Shown one piece after another: positions 1 through 10,691 of a stretch of 61,554 bases of DNA. Position 1 is the first letter of the stretch, and the number at the start of each line of letters is the position of its first letter. This stretch comes from Cladosporium sp. IMV 00045 (lineage: Eukaryota; Ascomycota; Dothideomycetes; Cladosporiales; Cladosporiaceae): assembly GCA_001931905.2 (NCBI GenBank), contig MSJI02000013.1:1-61554 (forward strand), read 5' to 3'. The notes under the pieces are model-generated. The model searched no databases. It saw only the letters and a program-made list of their open reading frames with translations, and was not told the origin of the DNA. Made by a program: the position numbers and the translations under genes.

Positions 1-725
1 AAGTCGCCGAAAGACCACGCCAGCAGGTATGTTGACATGATCGGTGTCCGGTCGAAGCTCACAATCTTGTGTCCAGCCTTCTTGCTCTTCTTGGTCTCCT
101 TCTCCGGCATGTTAGAGAGAGCGGTCAGGTCTTCAGGGATTTCCATCTCGAAGTCGAAGGTCGCCTTAAGGTTGGGCTCGTCGAAGCAAGGGAAAGCGCG
201 GCGGGCGTCAGAGGACTCGAATTGGGTGGAGAACATGTAGTGGAACTCGTCGTCTTTGGCAACACCCTTCGCAGGCTCGACGGTGGGCTTGTATTTGGAA
301 CGGTAGAAGCCGGCCATGGTGTTGTTCATGGTGCCTTCGAAAGCGATCGACAAGACGGCCTTCTCGGTTTGAGGGAGCTCTTGGTCGAAGGTGAGGGTGC
401 AGCGCTGGTTCTTGACATCGTAGCTGGTATTGGAGGACTTGATGCTAGAAGCAGTCTTGCCAGCATCGAAAGAGATCTCGGCGGAGTGGATCTTAAGCTC
501 GTGGGTGTTGAGAGTTATGGACTTGGTGGACTTCTTGACAGCAAGGTGGATAGCGACACGACCTTGGTAGGTCCATGGCGCGTTCGGCTGGAGATCGAAG
601 AGAGAGATGTCATAGTTGGTTGGCTTGACGCTGGAGGAATGCTTTGTTAGCACCGCACCGACATTCGACAAGTCTCAAGACAGGAAAACTTACTCGTCCG
701 ACAGGATGTCCCGGTCGGTTGCCAT
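1..725 (-). CDS. M1-family zinc aminopeptidase (Ape2/Aap1-like), N-terminal part, cut by window edge
   Basis: This is the amino end of an M1 metallo-aminopeptidase, which removes single N-terminal residues from peptides. Exon 1 is 694-725, the intron is 631-693 (donor GTAAG, acceptor CTCCAG) and exon 2 is 1-630, continuing past base 1. The start reads MATDRDILSDDVKPTNYDIS. The visible part is the N-terminal beta-domain, with the family landmarks NNTMAGFYRSKY and DARRAFPCFDEPNLKATF. Yeast Ape2 has near-identical stretches at these points. The catalytic GAMEN and HExxH motifs lie off the window, so activity cannot be judged. The frame stays open upstream of this ATG to another ATG at 1014-1016, which would add a basic, Ser-rich leader of about 97 residues (see findings). 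I chose the inner ATG because it sits just before the conserved domain. Confidence 0.93.
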
Positions 726-1480
726 CTTGACGAGAGAACTGGAAGCGTGACTGGAACAGGATCTGGAGTTACCCCAAGCTCTGGCTATGGGTGAAGGACG
801 CCGTTGAATATCCTTTGTGAAAAGTGAGTGGGTGTATCTGGGCGAGACGTGGGATGAAGAGACGCAGGTGGTATTGGACAAACACCGAGGCGGGGCAGCA
901 AGGAAGCTGTTCGCTGTCTGGACTGCCACCTTCCAATACAGGACGCCGCTGGCCCTGGCCCCACCATGACATCCAGCAGGGCGCGCACAGCGCAACAGAA
1001 GTCCGCCTTGCGACATGCCGTCGCTATTACACGGCGACCTGATGTTTGCCTTGTCAGGTCAAGGCTACATTGATAGAACTGTTGGATTCTCAATCCTTCA
1101 ACAGCACCCTGATCAGCACGGCCAAAGCTTAGCATTGGATAAATTGAACTAGCCGGGAAGCCGAGACAGATAGGGCACGTGATATGCCTGGAAATCGACA
1201 GCGATATGGATAGATATGATGTTTTCTCAATATGAGCGAGCAGGCGGCCTGCAATACAATACGGTTGTAGAATATTCGTATACACATCCTCCATTAGAAG
1301 TTCTTGAGCAGAATGGTATTTTCCGCAAGCCGCTTCCACGCTGAGTTGTTCTCAACCAAATCAATCAAAAACTCCAATGCAATACGCCAGATAATGCCAT
1401 CCGTTCGCTTCAGTTCATACAGCCGTAGAGTCCTCCTATCATGGTGAATAAATTTAGAGCCAAAACACCGCACCCCTTTT
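726..1480. other. Upstream region of the aminopeptidase; no separate gene supported
   Basis: This stretch contains the open leader of the aminopeptidase frame (726-1016, minus strand) and then noncoding sequence. Other open frames here have no recognisable domain and overlap one another on both strands. The part next to 1481 is probably the 3' untranslated region of the small gene on the minus strand. Confidence 0.5.
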
Positions 1481-1939
1481 TTACAACCGCACGACCACAT
1501 CCACGCATGGTATCCGTATTTGCTTCTTCTCCAAGATCCCTCTGACCAACTCGAATCCACTTCCACTCGCAGCGGCGCTTACACCCCCGTCACCCATCCT
1601 CCTCTTGATTCCGTCCATTGCTGCACTGGCCAGCGAGCCGCCAGTCCCGTTGATCGCTGTGACCGCCATGCCCGCTGTCTCCATGAACGCTTCTGCTAGC
1701 GTCGAGTTGCCGCTCATGTATGACGAGGCTGTTTCTGAGGGTGCGATCGCCTGGCTCGGCCATCGTGGCTCAAACCAGTCGGCGTGGAAGTCGAAGAGCG
1801 AGAAGACCAGGACGAAGAGGAGGATCGAGCAGTAGACGCATGGTCGTTGCAGCCAGTAGGTTCCGGTTAGGAAGAGGAGGACGTAGATAGGTGATGCATT
1901 TGTGCTGAAAGCGTCGTTAGCAATATTCGAGAATACCAT
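1481..1939 (-). CDS. Small hypothetical single-pass membrane protein, 152 aa
   Basis: I do not recognise the family. The frame is open from an ATG at 1937-1939 to a TAA at 1481-1483 with no intron, and many codons end in G or C, as in the sure genes nearby. Residues about 18-50 form a hydrophobic stretch (YVLLFLTGTYWLQRP, then ILLFVLVFSLF) that could be one or two membrane segments. After this comes an Ala/Gly/Ser-rich part (about 70-125) and a basic tail ending in VDVVVRL. A small mitochondrial or ER membrane protein is possible but is inference. The open frame just upstream (1963-2214) ends in a stop before this ATG and is treated as leader sequence. Confidence 0.5.
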   Translation of the reverse strand: MVFSNIANDAFSTNASPIYVLLFLTGTYWLQRPCVYCSILLFVLVFSLFDFHADWFEPRWPSQAIAPSETASSYMSGNSTLAEAFMETAGMAVTAINGTGGSLASAAMDGIKRRMGDGGVSAAASGSGFELVRGILEKKQIRIPCVDVVVRL

Positions 1940-2764
1940 GCGACAATTCGCTCACAGAAAGATCAGCAGTGGTACCCAGCTTCGAAGGCAGAACATGGTG
2001 GTGTTGCGGGTTGGGATTGCGCGCTGGGCGATGTGGACTTTCGCTTTGCGGCTATTGCATAACTTGGGAATAGGAGAAAAGAATGTATCAGAATACAAAA
2101 GGTCGTCGCTGAGTTTGCTAGGATATAAGGTACTGGTAGCGACTGCTTGCTGTCGTAAGAAAGCAGTCTAATCAGTTGTCTCAACCTCCGACATACTGCA
2201 GCCTCAGGCTGCAATATTGGTCAGCACCCGCGCTTGTTCCAACTACACCTTTTGTTGATGGTGGATTGACCTGGCATATTACACGGTGTTTGACAATGTT
2301 TCATACACCAAATACGTTTTGTGATCAACAAATCAACACTCATGACAGGAAATAGTAGTTGAGATCTGAATTCACATCAAATGAAGGCCAAATGCGTACT
2401 CAGAGCTTTGCCACTGATCCTCGGGAGACTCCCCAAACAGTCCAGATCATGAGGTGAATGAGTCGACTATTGGTGCGTACATGTATTGTCCGAACTACAG
2501 AGTTCCGCTTTCACTTACGATCGCCCATGTGAACCATCACTTACCGTGCCACGAGTCAATTGCGGCACAAGAAGTGAGCCTGTAAGAGCTGACGACAATG
2601 CCGTGAATTGAGTTGTATCATGAGACAGTGATGGCTAGCAGACCGGTGAGCTACAAAATCACAAGCTTCTGATGCAGAGCCGCCTATAAGTAACATCTCT
2701 TTTCCTTGGAACTCCCTTCCCTACAACTCAACCACACCAATCTTACTTGACCACTTCGTCGAAT
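1940..2764. other. Divergent intergenic region
   Basis: This region lies between the small minus-strand gene and the plus-strand GTPase gene, so it should hold both promoters. It is moderately AT-rich. I see no domain-bearing frame and no repeat. Confidence 0.5.
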
Positions 2765-5700
2765 ATGGCGGCTATGCCTCCGAAACCGACCTACTGGGAC
2801 CAACTCATGGCAGCACCGGATCCTCACGAACAGACAACATCCACGCAAGCTGGACAAAAACGCAAACGCGAGGATAGTGAGTCTCATGTTGCACAAGAAG
2901 ACCAACAAGACGGCGCAGATGCCAAACCCGATGTGAATACCTTGATACCTGACGATCAAGAGCCTGAGGACGACGAGGAAGATGACGAGGTTGACAGCGA
3001 TGATGACTTTGAAAATACGAGCGACCAGAACATCGATTATCCCACGCACGATGAGGATAGCGAGCCTTTCCCGCAGTGCGCAATCTACGATGATGCCATC
3101 GAAGACATTGAGGAGAAGGTGTCTTCCATTGCGGAGCGAGTCGAGAGCCGTCTCTCGGCACATAACTCAAACAGCAAGACTGTTGGTAATTACCTGAGCA
3201 CAGCTGAAAATCTGAGTTGTCCCCCAGAAGCAAAGAAGATCAGAATCGCCATCCTTGGGGGTGCCGGTGTTGGCAAAAGTTCGATTCTGAATGCCGTGAT
3301 CGGGAAACGCGATCTCGCTAAATCAGTAAGTAAATGTATTCGTCTCCGCCTGTCAGTCTGACTCTAACAAATCCCAGCTCAGCGGCGGGCAGAGCTGCAC
3401 ATGCGTTCCTACAGAATACCAAAATGCTTTTGAGAAGCAGACCAAAGACTTCGGTGCCATGATCTACTATCTGTGGCCTGATCAGATCAAAACGCTACTC
3501 AATGAGACCCTCGCAGACTACAACACTTACGCTTTCCAGGTCGATGAAGAGTGGGACGAGGACACGCGAACTTCAGCCAAGAAAGCCCATGAGAACGCGC
3601 TGCGAGTGCTGCGCACGCTGTTCAACGATCTTCCGAAATTCAAGACCAAGGCAAATACTTTGCTCTGTCTGGAAGAGTCATATAATCAGCAAGACTCCCC
3701 ACTCGTGGATGAGTTGATCACAAACTGCGAGCTGAAACTCAAGCATACTGTCTCGAGGGAGTACACCGAGTGGTATCAGGCAGACACGGTGGCCAAGTTG
3801 AGAAAGATGATCGATCCCCTTATGACCTCCACCGGTGGCTTTGACCAGCCAGCTCTATGGCCTTTGGCAAGGGAAGTCAGGTAAGTGGAAGCCCCGACCG
3901 CCCATCTTATCGGCAAGTAAAGCTTACCTTGGGCAGCATCGGTGTTCGTGACTCTCGAGTTCTTGAAAAGGTTACTCTTATCGACCTTCCAGGTATATAC
4001 GTCGCTCCCTTGAAGCCTTGATAGACTGCGAAGCTGACGCAAACTAGGCATTTCGGACACCAACCAAGCACGTGTGGACCTTACTCACGACTACATCAAG
4101 ACCTGTGACCATGTCTGGGTAGTGGCTCCAATCAGTCGTGTGGTGGACGATGGTACAGTTTACCAACTGCTTTCCCGTTACGGCAAGCCATTCAGAGGAA
4201 TGGTATGCGTTATTTGTACGCATTCAGACGAAGGCGTCCTCGGATCCGAGCAAAAGCTGGTCAACCATTTCAAGCAAGAAGACAGGGACACGAAGCCCTT
4301 CACAGCACTGAATGATCAGATCAAGGCGAAAAAGTCCGAGATCAGCGAGCTGAACAAAAAGATCAATGCCGTAAAGAAGCGAAAGAAAGCCGCCACGAAA
4401 CAGCAGATGCTGGATTCTCGAGTAGACGAGGACACAATCAAGGAGATGAGACAACAGTGCCTGCGCTGGGAATCTGAACGCTTCGAGTTCTTGGTACACA
4501 CGCGGAACTCTCTGGTCACCGAACAGCTACAGGATTCGATGCAAAGCCACATGCCTCGCGGCAAACGCCTGGAAGTCCACTGCGTCTCAAACTATCATTA
4601 CGCAGCCTTGAAAGGTGTTCCGATCTCAGGTCCTCACCTTGCGGCTGATTCAACTGGCATCCCGAGGCTTCGTTTGAGCACCATTGCTCTCATGGCGCCG
4701 CGTATACAAAAGGCGTTGGATCATTATATCAGCTTCAACATGCGGTCCATGCTCAACGACCTCCAGCTTTGGGTCAGCAACAGCTGCGTTGACCGCCGAC
4801 CAGAGCTCCTCGAAATGGCTAGTCAGCCAAGGGCGGGCTTCTCTGTTGCACTCGAGTGCCGTCTTAGCCTCTTCAGGGATGACATCAAAAGGCTTTTTGA
4901 TGATGTTCTCGGAAAAGCTGTGCCAGATGCATCGCAAGCAGCTCTACAGCAGCTCGCACAGAAGAGGAAGAAGCATGCTGCGACTATCATGGCTTTCATC
5001 CGCAAGAACGGCAACTATGCAACGAAGTTGTGTCCTAAGGAGTGCTGGAACGAGAACTTCTCCAAGTTCTTCGCCGACCTCGTGACCAAAAGCCAAGCTA
5101 CGCTTGGGGAAGCACAGGTATTGCATACCGCGAAGCTTCAGAAGATCATTATGGAAGACTTGGCTTCTTTCAAGAAGAGCATCGAAGGTCAGTCAGCTTT
5201 CCAAATTAATGATGTGCCTTTTCGCTGACCTCACTCTAGATTTCCCTGCGCCACTTCCGAAGTCAGAGCTGGCTACTTCCATCAACACTTACATGGATGG
5301 CGTCCGCAACGCGATCGAATCCGATGCCGCCGAGTATGCCAAAGATGTCCGGTACGTTTGGTGAAGCCCCAACCTTTGTGTTGGACGAAGGAGACTGACG
5401 GAAGCAGGAACATTCTACTGGACGTCACGCAAGACAACGACAAGAACGTGTTCAGCCGCAGAATGAAGCCGATCTACGAGAAGTGCGCCGCAGACAAAGG
5501 CGCTGGGGTCACCAAGCGCTCCATGGACGCCATCGAGAAAACGCTCTCGAGGACTGGTCACGACTCTGCCTTCGCTGTCGCTGCCCTTCGTGTCTCGACC
5601 AAGCTGAGCGATACGGACCGCAAGCACATGTCAAAAACCATTTTCACGGCGGTCGACAAGCTTCTGGAGAGATTGTACACCTCCGTCGACAATCTTCTTG

Positions 5701-5840
5701 ACAACAAGATCGTCGACGAGGCTGAGGTGGCTGCTAAGAAGGACCTGAAGGGTTTGCTGCCGGTTCTGCGGGCCGATTGGGAGCAGGCGAGCAAGGAACT
5801 CGAGGCTGTCAAGGCCAAGTACGACGTCGGCACGACTTAG
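2765..5840 (+). CDS. Dynamin-like large GTPase, nuclear GTPase SLIP-GC-like, 934 aa
   Basis: Six exons join in frame: 2765-3325, 3378-3880, 3937-3992, 4048-5187, 5240-5351 and 5408-5840. The protein starts with a disordered region carrying a basic QKRKRED patch (possible nuclear signal) and a long acidic run. G1 (P-loop) is GGAGVGKSS at about residues 165-173. G3 is DLPG at 371-374, split by an intron. G4 is THSD at 431-434. A Lys/Glu-rich coiled coil follows at about 465-540, then a long helical C-terminal part. The order of P-loop, helical insert, DLPG and stalk-like coil fits the dynamin superfamily and the fungal relatives of vertebrate nuclear GTPase SLIP-GC. Their function in fungi is not known to me. 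The ATG at 2765 is the first in frame. Confidence 0.88.
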
Positions 5841-6055
5841 CGACTGTTGCTGAATTGAGGGCTTTGCGTGAGACTGCTCTGAAAACTGAACATCTGTTTA
5901 CTTGTACTGGGAGTCATCATTTCATGGGACGGCATACGGAAAGGAATCGAACGACGTGCTCGACACGCCACAGACTCCTCCTAGCAGCATCCCACAAGTA
6001 TGCCCAAAATATCTATCTCTATCTCCTCCTCCCATCCCCTCAAAAACCAACCCCC

Positions 6056-7627
6056 TCAAACACCAACCCCCTGACTCCCACAAACGCCCCCAAACTTCCT
6101 CTCCCCCACGTTCCTCCCCACCACGCCCTCCCTAACTAAATTCTCCAACCCCCAACCCCCCGGCCCCTTCCAACTCCACACAAACCAGCCCTGCGCGCCC
6201 TTCTCAAAAGCCTCCAACTCCGCCTCGAAAAACTGCCTCGTCGCGTCCTTGAGCGGGCGCTGCCAGTTCTCAATATCGACGTTGTCCGCGCACTGGCACC
6301 CGTCTTCGTAGCAGGCGGAGCCCGGCAGCGTGCTGCCGTCCGGGTTGGCGCAGATGTCGGTCGCGGCGCTGAATTCGCCGATGTAAACTGGCAGGGACGG
6401 GGAGGTGTTGTTGTTGGGGTTGGTGTTGTTGGAAGAGAGGAGGTTTGTGTGCGTCCACGCGCAGGCTTTGAGGATGTGTTGGTGCTGGGTGAGGTTTTTG
6501 TCCTCGGGCGCTTGGTTCTGGTAGAGGTGCGTGTCGATTGCGAAGGTGGAGGTGGATTCGCTGTTGGTGTAGCTGGCGCGTCTGCCGGTGGGGTTGTAGG
6601 ATTGTGCTGCTGCGCGGTTGATGGCGTCGCCGGTTTCAATCCAGTTTGATGGACCCATGAAGCCGTCGTGCATGAGAATCACGAGGTCTTTGTTGGCTGC
6701 GGCGGCGCGGACGACGGGGTAGGCTTTCTGTGTCCATTGTTGGGTGACTTCGAGCTTTTTGTCGTTCCAGGAGATGGGCTCGTTGACGAGCTGGATTCCC
6801 CACACGACGTCGGCGTACTTCATCGATCCGTACTTCTGTGCTATCGTTTTGAGGACGGCAGTGCTCTTTTGAAGATTGTTGCCGGACTGCCAATGTGCCT
6901 TGCCGGCGCGACCGCTGTTGTCGAAACCGTTCTGTGAGCCAGGCGAGCCGTGGCAGTCGACTAGAACCCACAAGCCGATTTCTCGGCACCATTCGATCAT
7001 CCGCTCGAGATAATAATCCGCACCCTGAATGTATGGTGTCCCGGAGTTGTCGTATGCCCAGTAGCCGATGGGAATGCGGACAGTGTTGAGACCCCATTCT
7101 TTGATCTTCACGAAGTCTTCCTTGGTGTAGTAAGTATCCCAGTGTTTCTTCAGCTTGGCTTCTGCGCCGTGAGTCTGGTCGAGCGACCATTGGTCTGTAG
7201 CATCTGTGTTGTCAAAGAGGTCTGGGGTCATCCACTTCTCGACAATCAGGTGCCCTCCAGTGTTGGTGCCATACACGTACGTTGGGCGAGCCCTCCTAGC
7301 GGGAGCAGTCCCAGTGGGCGCATAAGGCACATTGCCTGTAGGTTGATAAGGAGAGTATCCTGTTGGGCTGCCTGCGAGACCGCCTGTAGGGTACCCAACA
7401 GAGCCACCAGTAGAATAGCCTGGGTATCCGGGGTTATTGTATCCTGGGTTCCCATAAGGCTGCGGGCGTCCAGAAGGGATATTTCTTCCGGTTGACGGAA
7501 TGCTCTGGTAGTTGCCATTCGCGTCGGCAGCATATCCTTGCAGGCCTTGCTGATAAGGAAGCCTTGCTTGGCTTGAGTTGATAAAAAGCGCAGCAACCAG
7601 AGTGGTCAGCGAGCGTATGGCGACCAT
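6056..7627 (-). CDS. Secreted glucan 1,3-beta-glucosidase, GH5 (exo-1,3-glucanase), 523 aa
   Basis: An uninterrupted frame encodes a secreted exo-beta-1,3-glucanase of glycoside hydrolase family 5, which trims wall glucan. Residues 1-21 look like a signal peptide. Residues about 45-110 are a low-complexity linker of GYP, PTG and PYG repeats. The catalytic domain begins near TNTGGHLIVEKWMTPDLF. The acid/base is Glu283 in QLVNEP and the nucleophile is Glu418 in YIGEFS. WFVWSWKG near the end matches the family's last strand. Yeast Exg1 is shorter (about 450 aa); the extra length here is mostly the repeat linker. It is convergent with the GTPase gene, with 215 bases between stop codons. Confidence 0.95.
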   Translation of the reverse strand: MVAIRSLTTLVAALFINSSQARLPYQQGLQGYAADANGNYQSIPSTGRNIPSGRPQPYGNPGYNNPGYPGYSTGGSVGYPTGGLAGSPTGYSPYQPTGNVPYAPTGTAPARRARPTYVYGTNTGGHLIVEKWMTPDLFDNTDATDQWSLDQTHGAEAKLKKHWDTYYTKEDFVKIKEWGLNTVRIPIGYWAYDNSGTPYIQGADYYLERMIEWCREIGLWVLVDCHGSPGSQNGFDNSGRAGKAHWQSGNNLQKSTAVLKTIAQKYGSMKYADVVWGIQLVNEPISWNDKKLEVTQQWTQKAYPVVRAAAANKDLVILMHDGFMGPSNWIETGDAINRAAAQSYNPTGRRASYTNSESTSTFAIDTHLYQNQAPEDKNLTQHQHILKACAWTHTNLLSSNNTNPNNNTSPSLPVYIGEFSAATDICANPDGSTLPGSACYEDGCQCADNVDIENWQRPLKDATRQFFEAELEAFEKGAQGWFVWSWKGPGGWGLENLVREGVVGRNVGERKFGGVCGSQGVGV

Positions 7628-9026
7628 TCTTATTGCGATAAATCAATGATAGTGTTGGATTTTGTGATGCTCTGTGTCTTATTGAGGAGATGAGAATGCG
7701 ACAAAGGTGACCGGATCAGTGGTACAGCGCCCGTTGGTTAAATCGAAGTCACTTGAAGGAGGTCGAAGATTCAGGAGAGTAGTACAAAGAATGTTTGAGG
7801 CGCACAGCGCTCTCGAATATTGAAAGGAGAAAGAGTGTGTCGTGTCAGAAGGTTCGCGTGTTCAAAACGAATGTAAAAGGCGAATGTCGAATTGACTTTT
7901 CGAGGAGTACGACCTGTTGAAGCAAGTCAAGTGGCAGTACTTCAGCAAACAAAGAAATCCAAGACAATGGGAAAACAAGCGTTGAAAGGAATTATTTGCA
8001 GCTTTTCAAATAAACCAACATAGGAGAGCACTGCGTGGCTGGGTGGGAATGGCGGAATTGCAAGCATGTGAAAGAGAACGTACTACTCCACCTCGAAGTC
8101 AAGGTTGTTGGCCAGACCATCATGCCGACAATCATTGTAATTGCGCAAGGATGCTTGCTAGAAATGTCTTCCCTTGCATTTTGTTCTGAGAGGCAATCGT
8201 GGCGTCGGGCTGTTCGTTCATACAACGTGAAACGAATGGTCGAAACCTCCCACCTTGAGACGCGCGGCTAGAGGGAGCAGCAGTATCGACGGCTTGAATT
8301 TGCCTGTGTCTTGCATTTTGTACATGTCTTTCTTCTTCAGGCTTCTTGACCGTGAGAGAAGCCGGTTGATTAGCATGACACACAACCGTACATGCACCTT
8401 GTGGTGTCATACAGAGACCATCTCCCCTTAGTATGATCTGTTCTTGGATATCAGCAAACGACGCCGCGTAGCATCTCGTCATGGAAGTGACATCGTGAGA
8501 GAACATATGAGGTGGAGCACGAGTTCTCAACACAAATATATGCCACGCAAGACACGCGGGAGGACGACGTGTGGTAGGTTGTCTGGAAGCAGGGATGGAA
8601 ACTCAAGCATCGGCCCGCACGCATCCAGATGTCGCACCATTGAGTGCCGGAAGCTTATACGCTCGTGACGCCAGCCATCCAGGGGAGTGAAGGCCGATCA
8701 AGCCTTTCTATTTGGATTTGATGGCTATCACATGTTCACGTGCAGATGTTCCTGTAGAGATGTTCTAAGATGTTGCACTTGAAGGATGTCGTGCCTGACT
8801 CTGATTTTCTGGATAAGGATTCTCCCGGAGATAAAGTCCGACCACACTATCTCCGTTATCGCCGAATTCCCGATCCTCTCCAAGGACCAGAACGACTTTT
8901 AAAAGATTGTTTAGATGACGTTATCACGAAGAAATGTGCTGACCACACATTCTTTCCATTGTTCGTTTCTCCATGTTGCATCTATAGATTGCTATTTCTA
9001 CATTTCTCAGCTTCAATCACACCGCC
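7628..9026. other. Divergent intergenic region between GH5 gene and AIM32
   Basis: About 1.4 kb holding the promoters of the GH5 gene (leftward) and AIM32 (rightward). Several open frames of 75-135 codons occur on both strands (for example 8132-8533 minus). They show no recognisable domain, no signal peptide and no matching splice structure, so none is called. Confidence 0.5.
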
Positions 9027-10231
9027 ATGAACATCCTCAGACACGGCGGCCGAAGTGCACTTCGGCAAACACAATCACCATCATGGTCAGCGATCAATGC
9101 GACAACATCACTGGCCCGCCGAAGCTACGCCTCAAGACTCGACATCCCATTCGCGCCGCCTCCAGTACCCACCATCGAAGCGTGTCCCGCGCCCACATGC
9201 CAGTGCAGAGAAACACCCGCCGGTCTGGACATTGAGCGCGAACAGGGAATCAATGGCTCCATGCCCGCCTATGCCGAGCAGGTCCTTATCTCCACGGGAA
9301 AAGACGATTGGAAGAGCAAAATAGAGGATGAGGAGGACAGCGCGTTAGTCCGCCAATTGAGAGGCTTCCTACTGAGGAATGGCAAATACAGCGATGTCAG
9401 TCCGACTTGCAACATCACACCGCGAACTGAACGCATTCACTAACACTCCCCCAGCCCTACCACAACGTGATGCTCACGAACTCCTCCTTCCCGCCCACAC
9501 CACCAGTACCCCACCAGACCGAACGCTCTACGCAAACAACCTCCAGCTCCTACCCAGCCGGCGCACCGGGCAAAGACCCCAGCATCGTCCCCCAAGAAGC
9601 CCCCAACTCCCCACCGGCCTCCGCCTTCCTCCTGCCCAGCTTCCAATACATCCCCAATATCCCCACCGAGTCAACAGCCGTGGAAGCCTTTCTTCGGGGC
9701 TTCGTGCTCCCTTCGCGCCTGCACCAAGCTCATGACAAACTCACGCGCGAGCAAAAGAACATCCTCAAGCGCGCGCCGGAAATCCAGCGTCAATTCCCTG
9801 GCGCTCGCAAGGTGGATGAGATCATGATCCTGATTTGTGGCCACGGCGGAAGAGATGCGAGGTGCGGTACTCTGGGGCCGATTCTGAGGGATGAGTTTGA
9901 GGAGAAACTGCAGAGGCAGAACGTGCCTTTGCTCAAGGATACGCCTGTGCCTGAGGCTGAGGAGGTCAAGACGGAGGTTGTGGGTTACACGCCTACTGCT
10001 AGGGTTGGGTTGATCTCGCATATTGGTGGACACAAGTGGGCTGGCAATGTTATTGTCTACATCCCACCTTCTTTCAGTGGCAACGCGCTTGCTGGGAAGG
10101 GGATCTGGTATGGCAGAGTGGGTCCGGAGCATGTTGAGGGTATTGTTGCGAAGACGGTCATGGAGGGTAAGGTCATTAAGGAGCTGTTTAGAGGTGGCGT
10201 TGGACAAGAGGGTGAAGTCCTTCGCTTTTAA
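9027..10231 (+). CDS. AIM32: Aim32-type mitochondrial thioredoxin-like [2Fe-2S] protein, 381 aa
   Basis: Two exons, 9027-9395 and 9455-10231, are joined through an intron with GTCAGT donor and CCCCAG acceptor. The first about 35 residues are basic and Ser-rich (ending near LARRSYASRLDIPF), like a mitochondrial presequence. The C-terminal domain carries the family's cluster-binding pattern. Cys251 and Cys260, nine residues apart in CGHGGRDARC, and His312 and His316 in HIGGHKWAGN match the two-Cys, two-His spacing known for yeast Aim32, a dual-localised [2Fe-2S] redox-quality-control protein. The middle (about 130-180) is Pro/Ser-rich and probably disordered. An upstream CPAPTCQCR motif adds three more cysteines. 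Confidence 0.93.
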
Positions 10232-10691
10232 GGCTCGTGAAAAGCTTAGGAATGGATTAAGTATAAGATATCTTACGGATCTGCCCGTTGTGTTGATACA
10301 GCTAGATGTTGTTGATAGAGCAACTGATGTATATATATGCATGTAAAGTAGTATAGAACAATTCAGCGCCAACAATCAAAAGCGACTTTGTCATCTGATG
10401 GAATACTGTCGACCGGTTGTGATTTCTGCCTATTGTTTTTTTACAAGGTAGAGATGAACTTCAATATCTCTAAGGTAATCAATGTAGCGAAACCGCATCC
10501 ATCTCTCGTCTTAGACAGATCCAATCAAGATCTGGTGAACACACGATCAATGTCCGCCCTGAGCATGTCTCTCCCGCAACACCGCCCTCCCATCAACCAT
10601 CATCGAGTCCCTCACAACAACCACACTCCCCTTCGGCGACTCAGCAGTCTCATCCTCAAACACGCGCCAATTCCCCTCATCCGAATCCTCA
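10232..10691. other. Convergent intergenic region
   Basis: Lies between the AIM32 stop and the stop of the SRA-domain gene, so it should hold two 3' untranslated regions. Nothing else is seen. Confidence 0.5.

Noticed and set aside
69..650. 193-codon plus-strand frame
   Set aside because: It is the antisense of the conserved M1 aminopeptidase exon and has no domain of its own.
8132..8533. 133-codon minus-strand frame in the GH5-AIM32 gap
   Set aside because: No recognisable motif, and overlapped by frames of similar length on the other strand.
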